The notes beneath the pieces are model-generated. The model saw nothing but the letters and a program-made list of their open reading frames with translations. It did not search any database and had not been told where the DNA came from. Shown here piece after piece: positions 1-6,051 of a DNA stretch of 8,061 nt. The position numbers and the translations under genes are program-made. Source of the DNA: an uncultured Candidatus Peregrinibacteria bacterium (GTDB lineage Bacteria > Patescibacteriota > Gracilibacteria > CAIRYL01). Every line of letters begins with the position of its first letter. The first letter of the stretch is position 1. Location of the stretch: NCBI GenBank assembly GCA_903882825.1, contig CAIRYL010000073.1, forward strand, positions 1 through 8,061, read 5' to 3'.

Positions 1-564
1 CCTATCTTTCACGTAACCCCAAGCTGCTTCTCCATGATAGTATTGCCCACCTACTCCTTGGTAGAGTGTCTCCAAAGTCGCTTGGATTCTAATGGCTTGT
101 GCTCTGCTTGGATAATAAAACATGACGCGAATGGGGACATAACCAGTATCTGAAATTACTTGAATCCTGGTATGCTCCTTGGTGATATGGTCTCCGTCGG
201 TTGTTGCATCCTTCCATTTGATTTCAAGGGCATCGTTTCCGATGAGACAGTCGATCTCAAAAGTCTTTGGCCGTTGGCCACGTGTGTTCGAAATTCGTAA
301 TGAGCCGGAATCGGGGAATGCGTCCTTAAAACAAAGTTTTGAAGCCTCTTCGAGAAATGAACCCGCATATTTGTACAAAAAACGACCGTTATTTTGATAC
401 ACATCGATTAGGTGTCCTTCTGCTTCTTGCACCCCGAGCACGCGATAAATGAGGTAATGAGAAATGTCGTCGCCTTGCATTTCAACAACTCGGCCATCAA
501 TTGCGGATTTGAGTCGATCCGCATACTTGTCGGCGATGATTTTAATCTTTTCTTTGGTTGTCAT
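1..564 (-). CDS. Type II restriction endonuclease, probably ApaLI-like (3' end outside window)
   Basis: This reading frame of 188 codons is open to the window edge, so the C-terminus is missing. The ATG at 564 is chosen because GAGGTG lies just upstream and the protein begins sensibly (MTTKEKIKIIADKYADRL). A PD-(D/E)XK nuclease core is visible: Asp105 in FEIDCLI, then Glu114-Ile-Lys116 in ALEIKWKDA, followed by the conserved-looking TTDGDHITKEHTR stretch (121-133). The later part has YVPIRVMFYYPSR (142-154) and ETLYQGVGGQYYHGEAAW (165-182). From memory of the family this resembles ApaLI-type enzymes, which cut GTGCAC in double-stranded DNA; the nuclease core is firmer than the subfamily. The gene follows an attC site directly, so it is the next cassette in an integron array. 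No cognate methyltransferase is in the window. Its base composition is higher in G+C than that of the genes to the right. It could also be another PD-(D/E)XK enzyme of unknown specificity. Confidence 0.72.
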   Translation of the reverse strand, partial: MTTKEKIKIIADKYADRLKSAIDGRVVEMQGDDISHYLIYRVLGVQEAEGHLIDVYQNNGRFLYKYAGSFLEEASKLCFKDAFPDSGSLRISNTRGQRPKTFEIDCLIGNDALEIKWKDATTDGDHITKEHTRIQVISDTGYVPIRVMFYYPSRAQAIRIQATLETLYQGVGGQYYHGEAAWGYVKDR

Positions 565-566
565 GA

Positions 567-572
567 CACCTC
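567..572 (-). promoter_or_regulatory. Shine-Dalgarno site of the restriction endonuclease gene
   Basis: GAGGTG on the minus strand ends two bases before the ATG at 564 and matches six consecutive bases of the anti-Shine-Dalgarno complement (AAGGAGGTG). It supports the chosen start. It also contrasts with the native genes of this window, none of which shows such a motif. Confidence 0.6.
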
Positions 573-589
573 AGTTGGTTATGATTTTA

Positions 590-677
590 GGCTAACGAAA
601 AAAACAGGCGCGGAACCACTGAGCATGCCTGCAAGGCCGCTGTGCATTTTCCCGTCGCCTGAATTGACTGGTTAGCA
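590..677 (-). mobile_element. Integron attC recombination site (cassette boundary)
   Basis: Read on the minus strand the site has all parts of an attC in order. R'' is TGCTAAC (677-671). After a 9-nt spacer comes L'', CAGGCGACGG (661-652). A central region follows, then L', CCGCGCCTG (613-605), a spacer containing seven T, and R', CGTTAGCC (597-590). GCTAAC pairs exactly with GTTAGC. CAGGCG-A-CGG pairs with CCG-CGCCTG, leaving one unpaired A at 655. This matches the extrahelical base of known attC sites, and it lies in the R''-proximal arm, which sets the orientation. The 22-nt interval from TAAC through GACG equals that of the aadA1 attC as I recall it. The 88-nt length is within the attC range. 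The outer bases of R'' and R' deviate from RYYYAAC/GTTRRRY. Expected crossover is G|TT, between 596 and 595. The site closes the mazF cassette and precedes the endonuclease cassette, whose ATG lies 31 nt beyond the crossover. Confidence 0.78.
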
Positions 678-709
678 GAAGATCCTCCTTCTTATGCTTG
701 TTTTTCTGC

Positions 710-1063
710 TCAAACCTCCCGGAGTTCGGTTAGCAATTTTATGCCGTTAAGAATCTCTGTTATTCTATTTTCTGAAACCTGCCCTATTTTCTCAACCAAA
801 TCACTTTTGTTGACTGTGAAAATTTGAGAAATATTGACAACGCTTTGTTTAGGAAGATTTGCTTCACCCTGATTCAGCAGGACATTGCCAGGCGCCTTTG
901 CCCGTTTAAGGTTTGAGGTAAGGGAACAAACGACAACTGTGTTTATTCGGCTGGAATTAAATAAATTGTTTTGAATCACGATATGGGGATGACGATATCC
1001 TGGCTCCGAACCCGTGGGTTCAGTAAGATCAACCCAATATATTTCACCCTGTTTCGTTACCAT
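710..1063 (-). CDS. mazF: MazF/PemK-family mRNA interferase toxin, in frame with the preceding ftsH
   Basis: This is a complete 117-residue MazF-like protein if it starts at the ATG at 1063 (MVTKQGEIYWVDL). The family cleaves mRNA at short sequence motifs and is normally held inactive by a co-expressed antitoxin. Diagnostic parts are GEIYWVDL (6-13), GYRHPHIVIQNN (22-33) with Arg24 at the catalytic arginine position, CSLTSNLKR (46-54) with Thr49 at the catalytic threonine position, and SVVNISQIFTVNKSDL (74-89). Both catalytic positions are therefore kept. The stop TGA is at 712-710 and an attC begins 33 nt after it, the normal layout of a gene cassette. No antitoxin gene lies on either side. 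The usual upstream part of a cassette, including its own ribosome binding site, is absent because ftsH coding sequence runs directly into the start codon. It could be expressed as an FtsH-MazF fusion or by internal initiation; GCAAGAG before the ATG is only a weak site. Confidence 0.85.
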   Translation of the reverse strand: MVTKQGEIYWVDLTEPTGSEPGYRHPHIVIQNNLFNSSRINTVVVCSLTSNLKRAKAPGNVLLNQGEANLPKQSVVNISQIFTVNKSDLVEKIGQVSENRITEILNGIKLLTELREV

Positions 1064-2794
1064 GGCTCTTGCAATTCTGGAAGCCCTCTCAATATCATTG
1101 GAAACACCAGAAGTGGTATCATTAAAAATAAGCTTTTCAGACGCAAGTCCGCCTAACAATACACAAATTTCTTCAAAATACTGCTGACGAGTAGTATGAT
1201 ATTTTTCCGATTCTGGAGAAATATGAGTAGATCCCAAGCTTCGTCCACGAGGAATAATCGTTATTTTTTGAACAGCATCAGGATGAGGTAATAAATGAGC
1301 GACCATTGCATGACCTACTTCATGATACGCTGTCATTTTTTTCTCTTGTGGACTCATCACCAAACTTTTTCGCTCACTTCCCATTACTACCCTGTCCATT
1401 GCTGCATTAATATGGGCAAAAGTAATTTTTTTATTTTCTTCTCTCGTCGCAAAAATAGCAGCCTCATTCATAAGATTTTCAAGATCTGCACCCGAAAATC
1501 CAGCAGTTCGTGCTGCAATTTTTTGAATATCTACTTCTTTTGCTAACGGTTTTCCTTTGCTATGCACCTCTAAAATTTTCTCACGATCATGAATCGTAGG
1601 ATTATCAACATTAATACGTCTATCAAATCGCCCTGGTCTGAGGAGTGCTTTATCTAAAATGTCAGGTCTATTGGTGGCCGCCACTACAATAACACCCGTC
1701 TCATTCTCAAATCCGTCCATTTCTGTAAGAATTTGGTTTAATGTTTGCTCTCTCTCATCATTTCCTCCAGAAAATCCCATACTTCTTTGGCGTCCAACAG
1801 CGTCAATTTCATCAATAAAAACAATAGACGGTGCGCTTTTTCTGGCATTTTCAAAAAGAGAACGAACCCGAGATGCCCCAACTCCTACAAACATTTCTAC
1901 AAATTCAGAACCAGAAATTGCAAAAAATGGGACATGTGCCTCCCCTGCTACTGCTCGTGCCAGAAGGGTTTTTCCTGTACCTGGTGGTCCAATAAGAAGT
2001 ACTCCTTTAGGAATTTTGGCCCCCATTTTTATAAAACGTTGTGGTTTTTTTAAAAAATCAACTACTTCCTGAAGCTCAAATTTTGCTTCATCCGCTCCAG
2101 CCACATCTTTAAATGTTGTTTTTGGTTTAATAGGCTCTAACGACTTCCCTCCTCTTCTCCCAAAAGGGAATCCTCCGCCTGCATTTCTCATAGAAAAAAC
2201 GAGTAACCCTACAATAATAAGAATCGGCAACAAACTCAGAAATAAATCAGACCAAAATTTTGATGATTTTGTGCTCACTATTTTTACATTCGTTATTTTA
2301 TTAATTTCTGCATTATCAAATCCTAAATCTTTTGGAACAGTATTTTCCCCAACGACAGCCATAATTTTTGAATCATCCGCCAGTGTCGCGAGTGCATTTT
2401 CACCAATGAATTCCACACTTTTTATTTGTTTTTCGGTATACACACGCTGAAGCTCTGAAAGAGGAACTTCTTTCGCGTTTTCTACCGGGTCTTTTCCACC
2501 CCAAATTTGCAACACCATCATGGCTGCAAAAACCCCAATTGCCAGCTGTATCCACGCAGAATATGGTGGTTTTCCACTTCCATCAGCATTTTTATTCCTA
2601 TTTTCTTGAAATTTTTTATAACGGTCTTTAATACTATTATACTGTTTTTCTAAAGAATTCAGCTCTTCCAAAATAGTATTCATTTCTTTCATTTCATGCT
2701 CCTCTGATTTTTTTTGAGCATCTTTTTTCTTTTTATCCGAAATGTCATTTTCTTTTATTGGAGGTTCAAACGATGGATCTGGAGAATTTGGCAT
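710..2794 (-). CDS. ftsH: FtsH ATP-dependent membrane zinc protease, C-terminus replaced by a MazF toxin
   Basis: FtsH is a hexameric membrane protease that degrades damaged membrane proteins and short-lived regulators. This 694-residue frame has a charged, coiled-coil-like N-terminal extension (1-75), a membrane helix (about 80-97), an extracytoplasmic domain, and a second helix (about 183-202). The AAA+ domain shows Walker A GPPGTGKT (269-276), Walker B IVFIDEID (324-331) and the second region of homology ATNRPDILDKALLRPGRFDR (373-392). The M41 peptidase site HEVGH is at 491-495 and the third zinc ligand is Asp567 in SNDIER. FtsH identity ends at residues 577-581 (AMVTK); normally about 110-120 more residues (YGMSEKLG-like and the helical tail) follow. 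Here residues 578-694 are a MazF toxin. All catalytic residues are kept, but the C-terminal helical part of the protease domain is lost, so function is doubtful. The ATG at 2794 has no Shine-Dalgarno motif. The true native ftsH part is 1064-2794. Confidence 0.9.
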   Translation of the reverse strand: MPNSPDPSFEPPIKENDISDKKKKDAQKKSEEHEMKEMNTILEELNSLEKQYNSIKDRYKKFQENRNKNADGSGKPPYSAWIQLAIGVFAAMMVLQIWGGKDPVENAKEVPLSELQRVYTEKQIKSVEFIGENALATLADDSKIMAVVGENTVPKDLGFDNAEINKITNVKIVSTKSSKFWSDLFLSLLPILIIVGLLVFSMRNAGGGFPFGRRGGKSLEPIKPKTTFKDVAGADEAKFELQEVVDFLKKPQRFIKMGAKIPKGVLLIGPPGTGKTLLARAVAGEAHVPFFAISGSEFVEMFVGVGASRVRSLFENARKSAPSIVFIDEIDAVGRQRSMGFSGGNDEREQTLNQILTEMDGFENETGVIVVAATNRPDILDKALLRPGRFDRRINVDNPTIHDREKILEVHSKGKPLAKEVDIQKIAARTAGFSGADLENLMNEAAIFATREENKKITFAHINAAMDRVVMGSERKSLVMSPQEKKMTAYHEVGHAMVAHLLPHPDAVQKITIIPRGRSLGSTHISPESEKYHTTRQQYFEEICVLLGGLASEKLIFNDTTSGVSNDIERASRIARAMVTKQGEIYWVDLTEPTGSEPGYRHPHIVIQNNLFNSSRINTVVVCSLTSNLKRAKAPGNVLLNQGEANLPKQSVVNISQIFTVNKSDLVEKIGQVSENRITEILNGIKLLTELREV

Positions 2795-2802
2795 GCAAAA
2801 AA

Positions 2803-2832
2803 TATGTAAGAAGAACAGAAAAATTGTCTCAA
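2803..2832 (-). promoter_or_regulatory. Possible ftsH promoter
   Basis: On the minus strand TTGAGA (2832-2827) and TACATA (2808-2803) are separated by 18 nt. They resemble -35 and -10 boxes, the second only weakly. Transcription would start almost at the ATG (2794), giving a nearly leaderless message. The gap between ftsH and ilvN (2795-2976) is AT-rich and holds no convincing gene or terminator. Confidence 0.25.
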
Positions 2833-2976
2833 ATTTTTAAGGAAAGGGAAAGCAGAGAAAAAGAGTTTTTTCAGGAGAATATTTTTTCTTGGAATTTTAA
2901 AATACTATTTCGGAATATTGAGATGTTGCGCATGTATTATTTGAAGAAGATGAAGGGATAGGGAAAAAATAACACT

Positions 2977-3465
2977 CTATTTTTTGGAATCTCTCGCAAT
3001 AACCATGGCACCACTTCGTACGAGTTCTTTTAATCCAAATGGACGAAGAATTTCAATAAACGCTTCAATACGTTCTGGCACGGTAGAAAGCTGAAAAGTT
3101 ACTGTTTCTGCCGAAATATCTACAATATCTGCATGAAAGGATTGAGAAAATTGTAATGCTTCAGATCGATTTGATCGGGTCACATGGATTTTTATAAACA
3201 ACGACTCATGAATAACCATTTCATGCTCTTTTAATTCGGAAACTTTGAGAACATTAATCAGCTTATGGAGTTGCTTTGTCACCTGTTCGGTATAACTCGG
3301 ATCTTCTAACACAATGGTCATACGAGAGAAATTTGAATTCTCTGTTCGTGCGACTGTCAGAGAATCAATATTAAAATTTCTCCTTCGTAAAAGAGAAGAA
3401 ATTCTATTCAGAACACCTGTTTTATTCTCGACTGTTACGACAATAGCGCTTTTTTCTGGAATCAC
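2977..3465 (-). CDS. ilvN: Acetolactate synthase small (regulatory) subunit
   Basis: The small subunit activates acetolactate (acetohydroxyacid) synthase and makes it sensitive to valine, at the first common step of valine, leucine and isoleucine synthesis. The 162 residues match the usual length of IlvN/IlvH (about 160). The N-terminal ACT domain is clear: VVTVENKTGVLNRISSLLRRR (9-29), NFNIDSLTVARTE (30-42), SRMTIVLE (47-54) and KQLHKLINVLKVSEL (64-78). The C-terminal domain ends in the typical LVRSGAMVIAR (147-157). The start is a GTG at 3465; the only longer in-frame extension lacks a standard start before a stop codon. No Shine-Dalgarno motif precedes it; the leader is rich in pyrimidines. 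It is divergent from infB and stands upstream of ftsH with a gap of 182 nt. The catalytic subunit gene ilvB, its normal operon partner, is not in the window. Confidence 0.92.
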   Translation of the reverse strand: MIPEKSAIVVTVENKTGVLNRISSLLRRRNFNIDSLTVARTENSNFSRMTIVLEDPSYTEQVTKQLHKLINVLKVSELKEHEMVIHESLFIKIHVTRSNRSEALQFSQSFHADIVDISAETVTFQLSTVPERIEAFIEILRPFGLKELVRSGAMVIARDSKK

Positions 3466-3501
3466 GAGTAAAAGAGAAAATAGAAAAGTGAAAATATACT
3501 A

Positions 3502-3551
3502 CCGTTGAGAAAGAGAAAAAAAAAGAGAAGTTTTCTCTTTCTACAAAACGG
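3502..3551. promoter_or_regulatory. Long inverted repeat between divergent ilvN and infB
   Basis: A perfect 12-bp inverted repeat, AGAAAGAGAAAA (3508-3519) and TTTTCTCTTTCT (3531-3542), is separated by 11 nt. It is flanked by a second matching pair, CCGTT (3502-3506) and AACGG (3547-3551). A shorter alternative hairpin, AAAGAGAA-GTT-TTCTCTTT (3522-3540), shares the right arm, so two mutually exclusive folds are possible. It ends 20 nt before the infB GTG and 36 nt from the ilvN start. It may be a shared operator or a leader-RNA structure. The purine/pyrimidine-biased low complexity makes chance a real alternative. Confidence 0.45.
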
Positions 3552-3571
3552 TTGCACCATCACTTTGTCTC

Positions 3572-5947
3572 GTGTTACCGTACATGAGCTTTCATTTACA
3601 AAGGGTGATTCAAAAAATTCGAACCGCGCAGGTTGCAAAACACCTCGGAGTGTCTTCTCGACAACTTCGGGAAATTATCTCTGAAGTAAATTTTGGTATC
3701 AAACCAACAGATCGAGAAATTCCTTTCGCAATAGCATCCGGAGTCATTCGATTTGCTTCTAAAAAATTAGGGATTGAATATGTTCCCCTAGAGCTTTCTT
3801 CTCTTTCTGATGAGCCATTGGAAGATGAAATTGGAGGAGTCACACCCGTTATAAAAATAGAAGAAGAAGCCCCAAAAAGAGTTTCTTTTTCGGCATTAGA
3901 ACAATTACGAAATATTGGAACACGTGGAAAAGAAGATATGGAACGTCAACAACAAAAGAAAAAAGAAGAGGAAGAAGAGAAAAAAAAGGCAGAAGCACAA
4001 AAAACACAAGGACCAAAAGTTCTTCGAAAAATAGAAATTTCGCCTGCTGCCACCGCAGATGCGCAAAGAAAACGTATAGAGAAAGAAGCAGAACGGAAAC
4101 GGAAAAAAGAACAAGAAGAGGAAACCCTTTTGGAAAGAAAATTACAGAGAAAAAGACGACAAGATGAAATTTTTAAGAAAAAAGAAGGAATGGTAGAAAT
4201 TCCATCGGAATTAACGGTGAAAGAATTTTCAGAAAAAATTGGAATTCCGGTTCCACAAGTAATTTCTACACTCCTAAAAAACGGAATGCCAACCACTATC
4301 AATCAACTCATTGATTTTGATACCTGCTCCATTATTGCAGAAGAACTGGATGTCCATGTAAAAAAAGAAGAATCCACGCTTTCTTCTGAAGATATTGCGA
4401 GAGGAGATCTTTCGAAATTATTGGTAGATGATCCTGAAAATCTCAAACCTCGTCCTCCGGTAATTGTGGTAATGGGGCATGTAGATCATGGAAAAACAAG
4501 TATTTTAGATTCTATTCGAAAAACAAAAGTGGTATCTGGCGAATCAGGTGGCATTACACAGCATATCGGGGCATATCAAATCGTAAAAAATGGTCAAGCT
4601 ATTACTTTTCTCGATACTCCTGGACATGAAGCTTTTACTTCTATGAGAGCGAGAGGTGCAAAAACAGCAGATATTGCTATTTTAGTCGTCGCCGCAGATG
4701 ACGGCATAAAACCACAAACAATCGAAGCTATTAACCATGCAAAAGCAGCAAATCTTCCCATTATTGTAGCCGCTAATAAAATAGATAAAGATCAAATAAA
4801 TCTGGATCGTCTTCGAGGAGAACTCACCGAACATGGACTCAGACCAGAAGACTGGGGAGGAGAAGTACCGTTTATTCCTGTTTCAGCACTCACGGGAAAA
4901 GGTATTGAAGATCTTTTAGAAATTATTCTTTTACAAGCAGAAATATTAGAACTCAAAGCAAATCCGAATCGTCTTTCAGTAGGAACGGTTATTGAGTCTC
5001 ATTTGGATCCTTCTTTAGGACCAGTGGCTACCATTTTAGTAAATACTGGAACAATGCACGTTCGAGATCTTTTTGTTCTCGGAACAACATTTGGTCGTAT
5101 TAAAACCATTATTAATGATGAAGGGAAAAGTTTAAAAAAAATTCTTCCTTCTGGAGCTGCTCGAATTTCTGGAATAGACGGTATCCCAAATCCAGGAGAT
5201 ATTTTTCAAACGGTGCCAAATGAAAAAATTCTTCGTCAAAAACGTGAAGAAATAGAGAATCTCTCTCTTCAGGATAAAAAAACAGGGATGGGAATGGCAG
5301 AATTAGTGAAAAATATAAAAAATGGAAATATGAAATATCTGAATCTCGTCGTCAAAACTGATACGATTGGTTCTCTGGAAGCCATTGAACAGGCACTTTC
5401 AAAGCTTGGGAATGACGAAGTACGAGCAAAAATAATACACTCCGCAGTTGGAGGCGTATCAGAAAATGATGTAATGATGGCAGCCGCATCCCAAGGAATG
5501 GTTATTAGTTTTCATGTAAAAACTCCCTCATCAGTTCGACAAATTTCTGAACGAGAAGGGGTAGAGATCAGAAACCATCAAATTATTTATAATCTTACGG
5601 AAGAAATTTTTGGTATTTTAGAAGGCATGTTAGAACCAGAGGTCGTACAAACAGTTACCGGAATATTAGACGTAAAAGGAGTATTTTACTCAAAAGGAAA
5701 AATGCGAATTGTAGGAGGAAAAGTGAGAAACGGATATTTTATGGCACCACAAAAAGTTCGGATTTTTCATGGTGCAGAATTATTGCAAGAAGCCAGACTC
5801 TCTCTTATTCAACACTTTGAAGAAAAGATAAAAGAAATAAAAGCCCCTCAAGAATGTGGACTTCAATTAGAAGGCATCGTAACAGAAATAAAAGAAGGAG
5901 ATCGCATTGAAGGATTTACCGAAGAAACACTTCTCAGAAAACTATAA
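3572..5947 (+). CDS. infB: Translation initiation factor IF-2
   Basis: IF-2 is the GTPase that places initiator fMet-tRNA on the 30S subunit and promotes 50S joining. The 791 residues begin with an IF2-N-like helical module (TAQVAKHLGVSSRQLREI, 18-35). A highly charged Lys/Glu/Arg linker (about 120-205) follows, then a second IF2-N module (LTVKEFSEKIGIPVPQVIST, 214-233). The G domain is complete: G1 GHVDHGKT (302-309), G2 around GGITQHIGAY (326-335), G3 DTPGHEAF (348-355), G4 NKID (402-405) and G5 SAL (438-440). Domains II to IV follow, including a C-terminal tRNA-binding domain ending near LQLEGIVTEIKEGDRIEGF. The first start is GTG at 3572; an ATG at 3584 is equally plausible and shortens the protein by four residues. 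Neither has a Shine-Dalgarno motif. Unlike the common nusA-infB-rbfA cluster, infB stands alone here between divergent ilvN and a regulatory pair. Confidence 0.97.
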   Translation: MLPYMSFHLQRVIQKIRTAQVAKHLGVSSRQLREIISEVNFGIKPTDREIPFAIASGVIRFASKKLGIEYVPLELSSLSDEPLEDEIGGVTPVIKIEEEAPKRVSFSALEQLRNIGTRGKEDMERQQQKKKEEEEEKKKAEAQKTQGPKVLRKIEISPAATADAQRKRIEKEAERKRKKEQEEETLLERKLQRKRRQDEIFKKKEGMVEIPSELTVKEFSEKIGIPVPQVISTLLKNGMPTTINQLIDFDTCSIIAEELDVHVKKEESTLSSEDIARGDLSKLLVDDPENLKPRPPVIVVMGHVDHGKTSILDSIRKTKVVSGESGGITQHIGAYQIVKNGQAITFLDTPGHEAFTSMRARGAKTADIAILVVAADDGIKPQTIEAINHAKAANLPIIVAANKIDKDQINLDRLRGELTEHGLRPEDWGGEVPFIPVSALTGKGIEDLLEIILLQAEILELKANPNRLSVGTVIESHLDPSLGPVATILVNTGTMHVRDLFVLGTTFGRIKTIINDEGKSLKKILPSGAARISGIDGIPNPGDIFQTVPNEKILRQKREEIENLSLQDKKTGMGMAELVKNIKNGNMKYLNLVVKTDTIGSLEAIEQALSKLGNDEVRAKIIHSAVGGVSENDVMMAAASQGMVISFHVKTPSSVRQISEREGVEIRNHQIIYNLTEEIFGILEGMLEPEVVQTVTGILDVKGVFYSKGKMRIVGGKVRNGYFMAPQKVRIFHGAELLQEARLSLIQHFEEKIKEIKAPQECGLQLEGIVTEIKEGDRIEGFTEETLLRKL

Positions 5948-5957
5948 ATATTTAAAT

Positions 5958-5989
5958 TTTTTCTGAAGCATTTTATTGCTTCTGAAAAA
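5958..5989 (+). other. Hairpin after infB, without a U tract on this strand
   Basis: TTTTTC-T-GAAGCA (5958-5970) pairs with TGCTTC-T-GAAAAA (5977-5989) around a 6-nt loop, interrupted by one T-T mismatch. It begins 11 nt after the infB stop. The 3' side continues with GGG rather than T, so it is not a standard intrinsic terminator on the plus strand. It could be an RNA 3'-end stabiliser or a weak terminator that uses the A/T stem. Confidence 0.4.
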
Positions 5990-5998
5990 GGGAATTAT

Positions 5999-6027
5999 TT
6001 GCTTTTAAGAGAGAATTTTGATAATAT
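5999..6027 (+). promoter_or_regulatory. Possible promoter of the anti-sigma/phosphatase pair
   Basis: TTGCTT (5999-6004) and TAATAT (6022-6027) are spaced by 17 nt, a good sigma-70-type arrangement. Transcription would start near 6034, leaving a leader of about 18 nt before the ATG at 6052. High A+T content makes such matches common, so this is tentative. Confidence 0.35.
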
Positions 6028-6051
6028 AGAAAGATAATTTTTCTTTAGAAA

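Noticed and set aside
412..675. Plus-strand open frames in the first 700 bases.
   Set aside because: They run antisense to the endonuclease gene and through the attC, and the minus-strand frame encodes a recognisable nuclease core.
675..709. GCAGAA/TTCTGC inverted repeat after the mazF stop, as a possible terminator.
   Set aside because: Only six base pairs with a 23-nt loop and no T tract. It also overlaps the attC R'' box.
710..712. TGA as the stop of the ftsH/mazF frame, considered as a possible reassigned glycine codon of some CPR groups.
   Set aside because: MazF homology ends naturally here and an attC follows. The native genes contain no in-frame TGA, so the standard code suffices.
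728..735. A second GGTTAGCA, identical to the outer box of the attC.
   Set aside because: It encodes L-L-T near the MazF C-terminus and lacks a nearby L box or a paired R box, so it is a chance repeat.
1049..1064. CCTGTTTCGTTACC on the plus strand resembles the L'-R' half of the attC (CGCCTG-T7-CGTTAGCC) and might mark a second recombination site at the ftsH/mazF junction.
   Set aside because: It lies on the opposite strand to the array, has GTTACC rather than GTTAGC, and has no matching second arm. It is simply the coding sequence for V-T-K-Q-G.
2758..2961. Plus-strand ORF of about 63-67 codons overlapping the ftsH start, with GGAGG eight bases before an ATG at 2773.
   Set aside because: The GGAGG is the complement of FtsH proline codons, the product is low-complexity Lys/Glu/Phe-rich sequence with no family resemblance, and native genes here do not use such motifs.
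3905..4302. Long open frames on the minus strand inside infB.
   Set aside because: They are complements of the Lys/Glu-rich IF-2 linker and translate to Phe/Ser/Cys-rich low-complexity sequence.
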